A DNA stretch of 64,000 bases from Cornus controversa. Its lineage: Eukaryota > Streptophyta > Magnoliopsida > Cornales > Cornaceae. The position numbers and the translations under genes are program-made. Positions 11,859 to 24,700 of the stretch are shown piece by piece. Positions within the stretch are counted from its first letter, which is position 1; each line of letters starts with the position of its first letter. The stretch is taken from assembly GCA_026545225.1 (NCBI GenBank), contig CM048847.1, forward strand, positions 5,704,001 through 5,768,000. The letters are read 5' to 3'. Below the pieces are notes generated by a model, which saw nothing but the letters and a program-made list of their open reading frames with translations, was not told the origin of the DNA and did no database searches.

Positions 11859-12706
11859 ATGGCGGACGAAAACACAAACCCACTATTTGAATTACAAAAT
11901 GAATCAAACTCGGAAGACCCTTTTGCGGACAAAGCCTCATCATCTTCAGATGACTCAGAGTCAGACTACGACTCTGACGATTCATCTGAGTCAGACCACG
12001 AAGTCTACACCCGGCCTGGAGAAGCTGACAATGACGACATCCCCGAGGACGACGACTCGGCCGAATCGAACGTCAAGCGTTTCATGAGAATTCTCAAAAG
12101 CAAGCGAATGAGGAAATACCAAGAAGAAGAAGACAAAGAGTACGTGTACCATGAGGACTTGTTTAACTTTCCAAGAGATCCAGAGAACTGGAGAGAGGAG
12201 GATTTGAAGGAGCTTTGGGCCGATGCTCCGATTGAGATGACCAAACCCGGTTGGGACCCGAATTGGGTTGACGAGGAGGAGGTGGATGTGGTGAGTGAGG
12301 AGATTAAGGCCGGTAGAGACCCTCCAATTGCACCCTTTTACGTGCCGTATCGGAAACATTATCCGGTCATTCCCGATGATCACTATGATATATCGAATCC
12401 AAAATCTGTTATTGAAGAACTGGATAGGATTGAGGAGTTTTTGAAGTGGGTCAGCTACATTTTTGCTGATGGCAGTTCGTAAGTGTCGAGTATTCCAAAA
12501 TTTTGTTATTTAGTTCATGTTCTGTGTCAGATTTGTTACACATTGTTGTCTCTGTTAAACTCTGATTGTTTTGATTTTGATTGAATAATTAGTAATTTCT
12601 ACTCTTTTTACTTCAATGTTTATCAATGGTTGGTGATATTTATTCAAATTGGTTGCTTTTAAATAATATGGAACAGATGTGTGGCTACGCCCACAATGCC
12701 TTCCAA

Positions 12707-12740
<34 letters not shown>

Positions 12741-15700
12741 ACATTGAGGAATGAAGAAATTTATTAGATAATGTTTCTGAGCGATATTATTATACTTGCA
12801 TCGTTAACATGTTGCTTTTTCATGCATGAACTTTGGCTGGTACTATAAAATGAAATAAAAAGCAATTTTGTCTTAATTCAAGGTATGAAGGTACTGTTTG
12901 GGATGACTTGGCTCATGGAAAAGGAGTTTATGTTGCTGAACAAGGGCTGGTCAGGTTTGTCTATTCTTAGTTTTAGAATTCATGACTTACTGCACTGTTA
13001 TATAAAGTAACAACTCTTTTCTTTTTATATTTTTCCCCGACTGGAAGAGTTCATGATCTTTTAAGTTATTGCTAGTTAGCTAAGGATGCATTCTGTCTTT
13101 TGAGAAAGATGTTTGAGTTTTTATCATATAAAGATTTCTTACATGACAATTACTGCGTATAGGTATGAAGGTGAATGGCTACAAAATAACATGGAAGGTC
13201 ATGGTGTTGTTGAAGTCGAGATACCCGATGTAGAACCTGTTCCAGGTTCGAAGTATGTTTACGATCCCCATCTCCACAGCAATGTAGTCATGCTATACCT
13301 CAGTGATTAGAGTCTGAGCAGTTGTTGACAAAATGATTCTTATTGGGTTTCCCTTATTCATTTTCCCAGGCTTGAAGCAAAAATGCGTGCCGAAGGGAAA
13401 ATAATAACAAGAGATTTCATGTCCCCACAAGATAGAGAATGGCTAGAGATGGATATTGAAGATTGTATTCGTTTAGCTGGGGGAACGTATGAGATTCCTT
13501 TTTATGAAAACAACGAATGGATTAGACAATTTGGGAGGAAACCGTAAGTTTTAGTTTCCATTTGTCATCTCTCTTTTTTCATCTTTTCACAATAATCACT
13601 TTTATTCTATTTGCCCTCCTACTTAATTTCAATTATGATGTAATCATCATCATTAAACTGTGATCTGGCTCTGTTGTCACTCTGTGATGTTTGCAATCCT
13701 ATGTTAACTTTAAATGTAGTTTTTGAAGCTTTTATATTAAATTGTGATGCTCACGCTGTTTGAGAAGTTTCTCATATATTGATTTGATTGATTTTCATCC
13801 CTTTGTATCTCATTTTAAAATTATTATATCCTTTTTCATTCTCATCATCATCATCATCATCATCATCCTCCTCCTTTCCAATTACATTTGTTGATAGAGA
13901 ATTGTAAGTAGTTTTTGTATTCTAAAGATCTTCCAACAACACATTCTTTGGAATTGTATTTACTTATTGCAAAACAGAAAAAATATTGGAATATATAGTT
14001 ATTAACTAAGCTAGTAATGGCAATGCTGCGATACCATTTATGATATGTGGAAGGCAAGTGCCAAGTCAATATGTATTGCAATCCTCTTGTCATGTTTTGA
14101 TCACTACAGTTGGGAGTCCACTTATCATAGTGTCAATTCCCTGGTATGTTTTTCCACAAGAAAACTGATGATGAAGTTAGTGCTTTATTCAGATAAGGTG
14201 ATGACATAATAATAAATGATTCAGGGAAAAATATAAAATATTCTAGAGGTACAGAAATCATGTTAATCTATATTCAGGCAAACTAGGTAGTATAATTGGT
14301 AGCTTATTGGAAATTTTTGTGTTTCTAATTTCTTTCTGGCTTAATATTCTTTGACAATTGAGGTGGTTATCAACTTGAATAACTTCTAGATTTTTTTTTT
14401 CTCTGCAATTGGCATTGTTTGGGCTCAAGCATGAGTTCAATTGGTTAATAGTATGTGTAGAGCTTGTAGGTTCTGCTCCACTTTAACCTCCTTTCACTTA
14501 TTAAATGCAATTCTTTAAATTTTCTGAAGTTGAAGTGGCAGTCATGATTCAAAACTTTAGAGCAACAGGAGCAGTATCAAGAATAAAGTTTTGTTTGGTA
14601 TTATTTTTACTTTAATTTCCAGATGAGGAAAATTTTGTGTTTTTTGTTATTGTGGACACAAGTATATGAACTTCTTTGCTAAAAATGTATTCTGTATGGA
14701 TTTGTTTCATAATAGTCTCTTGATTCCAGGGAGAAAGGTCGCTACCGCTACGCTGGTCAATGGAAGCATAGCAGAATGCATGGCTGTGGTGTATATGAAG
14801 TCAATGAACGTGCAATATATGTAAGCACATGAAAGATGCATCATTACTCTACTTGTTTATACATCTCTCTTCACAATAGTTTGAAGGCTCACTTTCCACA
14901 TGGATCATATAGAAAGGTCAAACTTGGAAATGACAAAATGTTTAAAATCCATATTGCTTTTGGTTTCCTATTGTAGTAAAGTTACATGTTTTCTACTAAT
15001 TCCATCTTCTGCAATTTGGAAATAAAGTTCAAAAAAATTGGAGTATCCTACATGATATTTGACAATAGGAGGTGTGGAAAATTCAAGACATTTCTCTATA
15101 TTTAAGGTTGAGAGCATCCAAATATGGTTATCACTTTAATTATGTAATGATCGGATCAAAATATATAAATCTTATCTCACTGATTAATTTATTTAATGAA
15201 TGTTATAGAAAGATAACTTTTATGTTCCATATGCAGGGCCGATTCTACTTCGGGGAGCTTTTACAGGAATCTACTGGCTGTGATGAGAATACTTCTGCGG
15301 TATCTTTAGAGCTTAATTCTTTCATCTCTTTTTCTTCAATACACCCCCTTCCTCCACAGGGGGATTTGGGGAAGTTATTACATTTTTGTCTGATGAAATG
15401 GTATTTCAGTTGCATGCAGGTATAGCTGAAGTGGCCGCTGCTAAGGCTAGGATGTTTATTAACAAGCCTGATGGAAGTATGTTCTTTTAACCCATTTTTT
15501 ATTTTTATTTTTTTATTCACATTTTTTAATGAAATTATGCCCTTCAACACTAAGAATTTGCGTTTCATAAGAAAAGCTTATCCATTCTTGAAAGATGATG
15601 TCATGTAGACATAATTTTTACTTTATGGGGGAAACTTTGAACAATAATAGTATAATTTTTTTAACTTAAATAATATACTTCAGAAGTTAAATATTGATTG

Positions 15701-18700
15701 ATAATATTTAAATTCAATACATTTACAATTGTCCTTAACGAATTTTCACATTTTGGAAGCATTGCATAACAATTTCATTCTCATCAACATCACTAAATAT
15801 GTCTTTCTCAATCTTCTACAAAATTTTGCATTGGATTCTTCACAATAATTATAGCAGAAAATTCCCTTTTAACAGTGACGACCAGAACTAGTAGGACAAA
15901 TGCCAAGGTTACAAGCAAATAAACTAATGGATGAACCTCTTTTTATTTATTTTTGTGTCAATTACTTTTTTTACGAGATTGTTGATCCCTTTCAAATTTG
16001 AGAACTCACTGCTATGGTGTATATCAATAATTTAAGTCTCAAGTTGATGCTGTATGTGCAAGCGGGCGGAGGAAACTGAAATCATCTTCTTCTTCACTGC
16101 CCTAGAGCGAGGGAGGGATGAGATTTGCTTTGTGTTATTTTTGGAGTTCAGTGGGTCATGCTTAAGTTAGTGGAGAACTGCATTACAGCTTGGAACGACT
16201 TTCGGGTGCGGCGTGACATTAGACATTCTTGGAGGGTTGCTTTTGAAGATATTGAACATCCTTGGGGTGTTTTTAGATACTCTGTTTTTAGCTTCCTTTT
16301 CTTTTGGTTGAAGGGCTCCGTTTGTACTTCGTTGGAGTTCCTATTGACTTTTGTAGATAGTTTAATTCTTTGACTTTTAAGTTATGTTTGGGACGCGCCT
16401 CCGGTTTGGACGCCTTTCTGTGAAATTTTTACTTATCAAAAAAAAAAAAAGTTGATTACCAAATACCATTATCCTGTTGCTTGCTCGGAGGTGGTGAGCT
16501 GATGCAACTGAGAGAGGGTGAGAGCCGATTCTTATTGGAGGTGGCGAGAATGCCCCGCTTTCCCGTTTCCGGTGAGGTTGAAGGTAAGCTGAGGGGAAGG
16601 GGCCATGTCTTCAGGGTGGACGATCGGAATACAGCGACGAGAAGAGAGGTTTTGTGTTCTTGCTTGGTTGGGAGATTTGATAGAGATGTTGGTAGCCTTG
16701 ATCAAATCAGAGCTTGGGCTTTAAGAAACTAGAAGGTCACAAGTGGGGTGATAGTCACCCTATTGTCGGACTCTTGTTTTGTCTTCCATTTGAGAAGGAG
16801 GCAATGGGGGTTTGAAAGAAGGAAAGAGAGTATGGGGTGACGTAAGGCTTTTGCTTGACGTCTGGTACAGTGGAATGTGCTGGTTTGACGAAGAAAAGGA
16901 AGGAAAGGTGACCTCTGTTATACGGGTTGCCACTCCATATTTGGTGCCAGAAATTGTTTGTTGCCGTTGGTGATCTTTGCAAGGGTTTCTTGAAGGTCGA
17001 AGTTGATGAGATGGTGGACACTAAGAGAGTTGCAATAATAGTGGTTGATGGCGGCGACTTTCCGTCCTTTATTTTGGTTGAAGATGACTCGGTGGCTTAC
17101 AAGGTTACTCTTTTGGAAACAATCGATCCTCAACTTGTGCTGAAACATAACTATTTGGCCTGATGGGATGTGAGTAAACTTATCTTAGAGGAGTGGTGGT
17201 GACGTCACGATCAGTCCACAGGAAGAGCCATGGTTAGATTGAACGACAGAGTGGAGTTATAGAGAAAGGCTAAGATGGGAGGTCAGGGACGCATAACTAA
17301 TCATGTGAGGGTAGCGCGTGAGCAAAGAGGAGTAGAGACAAGTGTTGAACCTAGACGCTACGATCAGTGTGAATGGTGGACAACTAGCTTGCGACGGTTT
17401 GATGAAGACAAGGAAAGGCGACTTTTGTTGTACAGGTTGCCACTCCATCTCTGGTGCCAGAAATTGTTTGTTGCCGTTGGTGATCTTTGCGGGGGTTTCT
17501 TGAAGGTCGAAGTTGACGTGATGGTGGACACAGAGAAAGTTGTGATAATAGTGGTTTACGGCGGTGACGTTCCGTCCTTTATTTTGGTCGAAGATGACTC
17601 AGTGGCCTACAAGGTTACTTTTTTGGAAGGAAAGGTTTGTATGGGTTGCCACTCGATCTCTGGTGCTAGAAATTGTTTGTTGCCGTTGGTGATCTTTGCG
17701 GGGTTTCTTGAAGCTCGAAATTAACGAGAGGTAGCAATCGATCCTCAGCTTGTGCCGAAACATGACTCTTTGGTCGAATGGTATGTGAATAAACTCATCT
17801 CGAAGGAATGGTGGCGACGTCACGATCAATCCATAGGAAGAGACATGGTTAGATCGGACGACATAGTGGAGTTCCAGAGGAAGGCTAAGATGGGAGGTCA
17901 GGGACGCATAGCAAATCACATGAGTGTAGCGTGTGAGAAAAGAGGAGCAGAGACACGTGTTGAAGGATGCTCCGATCGGTGTGTTGAAGCTTGCGACGGT
18001 TTGACGAAGAAAAAGAAAGGCGACTTTTGTTGAACAGGTTGCCACTCCATCTCTGGTTCTAGAAATTGTTTGTTGTCGTTGGTGATCTTTGCGGGGGTTT
18101 CTTGAAGGTCAAAGTTGATGAGATGGTGGACATTGAGAAAGTTGCGATTATAGTGGTTGATGGCGGCAACATTCCATCCTTTATTTTGGTTGAAGATGAC
18201 TCAGTGGCTTACAAGGTTAATCTTTTGGAATGAAATGCGACTTCTATTGTACGGTTGCCATTCCATCTCTGGTGCTAGAAATTGTTTGTTTCTGTTGGTG
18301 ATCTTTGCGGGAAAGTTGCGATAATAGTGGTTGATGGCGGTGATGTTCAGTCCTTTGTTTTGGTCGAAGATGACTTGGTGGCTTACAAGGTTACTCTTTT
18401 GGAAGGAATCGATCCTCAGCTTGTGCCGAAACATAACTCTCTGGTCGGACGGGATGTGAGTAAACTCATCTCAGACGAGTGGTGGCGACGTCACAATCAG
18501 TCCACGGGAAGAGTCATGGTGAGATCGGACGACAAAGTGGAGTTGCAGAGGAAGGCTAAGCTGGGAGGTCAGGGACGGATGGCTAATCACGCGAGGGTAG
18601 CGCATGAGAAAAGAGGAGCAGAGACATGCTAAACGTGGATGCTACGATCGGTGTGAATGGGAGGACAGCTAGCTCGCGACGTGGCTGATGAAGGGAGGGG

Positions 18701-21700
18701 GTCAACGACTATAATAACTGGGAGATAAATGGTGGGCTACATGGCGGCTCAAGATTGGGTATCAGGGATTACACAGCAGGAGTCCAGAGAAAAAGGGAAG
18801 TGTGTGCGTGTTTTGTGTGTGTGTGGGGGGGTGGTAGTCCTAAGAAGTTCCTTAAAGAAGGGGGGTATAAAAGTGTATCATGACAAAATGTGGTTATACT
18901 GCTCAATCCTCACGGTGGCCTAAGACTGTAACTGACCTGGCGAGACAACGGAATGGGAAAGGTTTGCAGAAAAAGATTGGAAAACTTTGTTTTGCAGCCT
19001 TTGATTATAATATTAGTCAGTGGGATATTGTAGAAGCAGTGAAATTCAGTTAAAATAAAATTATTGCTCAGTGTTGCTGTCTTTCTTTTCTGATGGAGTG
19101 GGTTCTGTTATTGATGGGTCTCTCTGGATTGTTTAGTGCCAGGAGGCTTCTTTCCTACTTCTAATATGCTTGTTTTGCCTTGTACTCACTCCTTTTCAGG
19201 ACAATATTTTGTTTCATTTGTTGACTGGGTTTGCTGGTCTGTTTGAGTTTGCTTGATTTTCTTTAGTTGTTGTTCCTTTTGTGGACTGTTGTTGTTTGTT
19301 TGCTGAAGTTTGTCTTGGTGAAGGGGTTGCTTTCCCTTTGCTTTTTTTCTTGTTTTTTTTTTTCTTGTTGTTCAATGAAAGCTAACTTACCGTGGAAAAA
19401 AACACAAGATTTGGCTCAAATTAAATAAGTTATACTTGAATACACTAGACCTAGTTCACCAATGTGATTCTGACTCGATAATCTTCTTTAAAATTTACTA
19501 TTAAGTTTGCTCTAGCATACCTCTCTGTAGCATATAGGGGAGAGTTTACTGAGTCACGTTCATATTCCATTCAAATTTATACAGTCAACAGGGAAAGAAT
19601 TACAATATTGTAGGTCATCAACGTAAAGTACTCTAGCTCAAAAATAGTACTAGACCTAGTTCACCAATGTGATTCTGACTCGATAATCTTCTTTAAAATT
19701 TACTATTAAGTTTGCTCTAGCATACCTCTCTGTAGCATATAGGGGAGAGTTTACTGAGTTATGTTCATATTCCATTCAAATTTATACAGTCAACAGGGAA
19801 AGAATTACAATATTGTAGGTCATCAACGTAAAGTACTCTAGCTCAAAAATAGTACAATTTAAAATGTTATAAAATAAAAACTTGAACTCAATTCTTACAA
19901 CCTAAAATTCAAACTAGAGGTGTAAGAATAATTCATATTTGAGGCCGAAGGCTATGCAAACTATGTAAGCATTGCAATCTTGTTTGGTTGTCACATTTTG
20001 TAGGGAAAAAATATATTGAAAAAACGTTCTACAAAATCTCAAATTTTATTTTCATTTCTGTTGGAGAATATCATTATAGGAGCTATTTAAGACCGTCATA
20101 GAATATTGATTGGAGTGATTCATGGGATTGATTTTAGGAATCCTCCATCAATAGATTTCTCATAATTATCACATGTTTATATTCTTGAAGAACCAAGAGG
20201 GGAGGGGTGAATTGGTTCAACTAAGATCTTCTTTCTAAAACTATGGATTTAAAAACATGTTTGGGGTTCAGTTTATGAATATAAGCAAACTAGATGAGTG
20301 TTTGACAAAAGTTTTGCAATAACAGTGCTTCACTAGGCGAAGTGTATCAGGTGTTTGATGAAATGCTGTAATGAAAAACTGAAGCTAAGGACGCCAAGAT
20401 TTCTGAAGAAACCCCTATAATAAGGGGAAAAATCCTCAAAGCTGTTAAGCCTAGGTAAGTAATCCACTATGAATGAATTTGAGTACACCATTCTCACAAT
20501 CTCACTCATATCACTCACCACCCAACGTTACAATCACTCACACTCACTCCTGCTGTCCCCAGCATTTTCTTCAACACAATGCTTGGACAAATACAACTCA
20601 CAACACTTTACAAATGATACAAGTCACTCAAGCACTTAAAATCAGAATTACAATTTAATAAGCTTGAGGGATCAGCAGCTGGACTTACTGCAGTTACTTG
20701 GTGTGCAGACTGAGGTTTCAGATGATGAGAATGAGATGCACCCTCTAATCTTGCTTGGTTGAAGCTTGAGTAGGTTAATCATGCTAAATCACACTTGCTT
20801 GAACCAAAATCTGTCTCAGGAATGGAGGTAATGGACTAGACAGCAGCAATCTAATCTTGACTTCAGCAGTTTGAACAGAAGCAGCTTCTGCCTATCTGGG
20901 ATTCACTAAGTGAATTCTGAATGCAGCTTCAGTCTTGACATGGTTAAGCCTTGAATGATGATATTATATAGATTGAGATTTGCTAGGACTAGAATTTGGC
21001 TCACTTAACCATTTAGGTAGCTTGACAGCAAACTAGATGAATGTTTGACAAAAGTTCTACAAGAATAGTGCTTCACTAGGCGAAGTGTATTAGGTGTTTG
21101 ATGAAATGTTGTAATGAAAAACTGAAGCTAAGGACACCAAGATTTTTGAGGTAAAACCCCTATAATAAGGGGAAACATCCTCGAGGCTGTTAAGCCTAGG
21201 TAAGTGTAGATGTTGAAAATCGCTCACGATAAAATCAAGCAATTAATAAGCAAATAACACTATAGATGTTTGTAATAAAAAAAATTCAGGTCCTTCTATT
21301 GGTGCCTTTGCTGATTCTTTTATCTTGAGTTTGAGTACATTCAGCATATAATTCTTCCTTGATTGGTGGAGAAACATGATTTTCTCCTCATTTACAGTGA
21401 TTCTCATTGCATGAGTCAAGCCATTCCTATTTCAGGATTTTGGTTGCTGATTCGTGCTCTAATGGATGCCACGTGGACTTGTTGTGATGAGGTGGTTGCC
21501 AAGTCACTGCCTCGTTGGAAGCTACACGTGCCATCTTTTTGTTGGTGGGGTTTTTTCCCTCCACACTTTGCCCCCAAAAATTTCTTTCATCTTCTAGGTT
21601 TAGAAGTTGAAAAGGATTTTTAAGTTTAATGCGCGATGGTTGCGTCTGCACGATTCCCGATTTTTTGGAGTTCGTGCCCCTTGCGGCTGTTGAAATGCAG

Positions 21701-24700
21701 GGTCACCTTAAATAAACCAAATCCTTTTTCCTGGTTATGGATCTTGCTCTGTGGTGCTACTTTTCTTTTACTACGGCAATTCTAGTTCTTCAGTGGTCTT
21801 CATTCTTCTTGCTACTAAGGTTAGTGTTTTGCTTTTCCTTCTCCTTCTGGTTTTCATTATTCAATTCTGAGCATGAGTAAAGCGAGGAGAGTGGAGATCG
21901 TCGACCGGTTTGAGGACATGGAGGTCTATCAATTCCTTGACGATTTTTTGAATGAGAGTGAGGATGAGTCTTCTTCCTCAGAGGGTTTCCTCCCTTCGGC
22001 TGCCCTTGTCGATGCTCCTTCTGGGCTAGTGGTTCCAAAGGGTGGCGCACCTTCTGAGTCTGATTCTGAGGAGGTCGACCCTTCTGACTCGGCTAGGGTT
22101 TTAGTTATTTGGGGAAACTTAGGGCAGATTTTGACATTTCTCCCAATATTACCCTTAGGCACTACCCATTATATATGAACTTCCATTGTGGGGAAGGGTT
22201 GAGTGAAGGCGAGATGGTGTTTTTGGCTAAACACTTTCCTGCGTTCCGTTTACCCCTTCATCCCTTCTATCACATGGTTCTCTGCCAAATGAATTTGACT
22301 TCTCTTCAAGTTAACCCTAACTACTTTAGGGTTATTTATAGCGCTCTAGCCATGAACTGAACCAGAAAACTTGATTTAGGATTTGACGATCTTCTCGCTT
22401 GTTGTCAAGTGTGTGCCAAGAAGCATGAGAAGAGTCGTTGCCACTTCTATCCCCGACCGGGCAGATCGCTATGCTCTGGTCATCCAACTTCAGACAAAGA
22501 CTGGAAAGAACAGCTCGTAGTTGTTGGGAGTAAATGGAAAGTTCCATCTTTTGACAAATATTCGGTCTCCCAGAAGTTTAGCGGACTAGGTATACCCTCA
22601 TTCGATTCCTTTCTCGACCTTCATTGTAATTGTGTGATTTGTGAAGTTCTGCTTTTTAAACACATCCATATTTATCTTGGTGTAGTTAGGGATCTGCTTC
22701 CTCGCTCGAAGATTGAGGCTCGCTTGCAGACCCTGAAGGACAAAGTGTGGAACGATCTTCCCACTTCCTCTTCTCTACTTGACTCTCAAACTTTGAAGGC
22801 TATTCCAGAAAGGCTTTCGAGGTAAAAAAGATGAGTCTGCCAAAGACCACGCGACCCAAGGGAAAAAAGCAGACCGAGCTTGGTGGTCCTCCTTTTGAGC
22901 ACGAGAAGGAGGTTGCTGCTTTGTTGCACAAAAAGTTTGCTTAGGATGAGGCTGCGAAGAGGAAGCTTCCTCCTGAAGCTCAAACCGTTCAGATTGATGC
23001 GGTTGCTCCTCCACCCAAGTCCCTGAGGACATTCGCTCTTCCTTCTCCCTTTGCCTCCAGAACGACTGAGCCTTCCCCTTCTGGAGCTAATGGGGGGTCG
23101 TCCCTGTCACACCTTTTGGGGAGGGGGTTGAGTCCCAAGTTCTTCTAGGGTTGTGCCATGGGTCCACCGAATAGTGAAGGCGAATGGTACTCCTCTTTCT
23201 GCTAAGGATTGTATTCTGGAGGACAAAGAGGCCATAAAGGCCTTTTTGAAGGAGATGTGGCCTTCCAAGGAGGACCAAAAGATTGTCCATTGGGACATTG
23301 TTGGATTCCTGTCCTGACTTGGCCCTGAGGGTAATTAGCTTTTCATCTTTACCTTTCTTCTGCATTTTTATACTTCTATCAAATGTTCTAATCTTTCCTT
23401 GTGCTTTCTCAGAACATGTTCGGGGTGATGACTACGTGTCATTTGGTCAAATAGGCTGCAATCAAAGTAAAAAGATTTGATGCGCAAAAGAGGAAGGTTG
23501 AGGCTAATTTCCAAGCTGCCATGAAGGAGGTGGCAAGTGAAAAATCAAAGTCCAAAGTCCTTCGAACTGAGATTGATAAGTGCAAAGCGCTATGTGAGCA
23601 GCTCGGAAAAGAGAAGTAAGCTGATTTGCAACGGGCTGTTGCCAAGTCCAAAGCCAATGAATCAGAGCTGAACGTCAAGTCCCTCCAGGAAAGGGTTTGG
23701 AAGCTGGAGTCAGGAGCTAAGGCTATGTTCAGCAGGTTGTCTCGGACTTTCCAGATTCGAAATGCCGATTCCTACCGAGTTGGTTTTGATGACGCTATTG
23801 CTTCTGCTGAAGAGCGCACCTACCCTGGTGGTCCTGGCGAGTACAATCAAGAGATGGGCATTGACGATCCTTCTTATCAAGATCCAAAAGTGGGTGTTGA
23901 GGAAAAAGAGGTCCTGGATCTTCTGAATTCTACTGCAGCTCCTGGACCTATGGATGTTTAGCCTGCTGATGTACCGATCGCCTCTTCTGACGCAACACAA
24001 CAGGACGATTCATCTTGAGCCTCTTTCTCTCTTTTTGTAACTAGGCTCAACTCTCTTTGAGAGAGTTTTTGTAATAAAAAATTTACTTAATGAAAAAACT
24101 TCATTTTGACTTGATGTTCAACTTGTAGTATTCAATTCATGTTGACTTGCCTTTAACATTTCGACTATCCATGACTTGGATGTTTTCACTCATGTTTGGC
24201 GTTTTTCATTCATGGCATTTGGCTGGCCACACCTTAGCCATTTTCATTCATATTTGGCATTCGGCTGGCCGCGACTTAGCTATTTTTATTCATATTTGGT
24301 GTTTAGCTGGCCATGCTTTAGCCATTTTCATTCATATCTGGCGTTCGGCTGGACATGCCTTAGCCAATTTTATTCGTATCGGGCATTTGGCTGGCTATGC
24401 TTTAGCCAATTTCATTCATTTTTGGCATTCGGCTGGTCATGCCTTAACCAATTCCATTTATTTTTTGGTGTTCGGCTGGTCATGCTTCAGCCAATTCCAT
24501 TCATTTTTTGGCATTCGGCTGGTCATGCCTTAGCCAATTCCATTCATCTTTGGCATTCGGTTGGTCATGCTTTAGTCAATTTCATTATTTTTTGGCGTTT
24601 GGCTGGTCATGCCTCAGCCAATTTCATTCATTTTTTGGCGTTCGGCTGGTCATGCCTTAAGCTAATTTCATTCATTTTTTGGCATTCGGCTGGTCATGCC

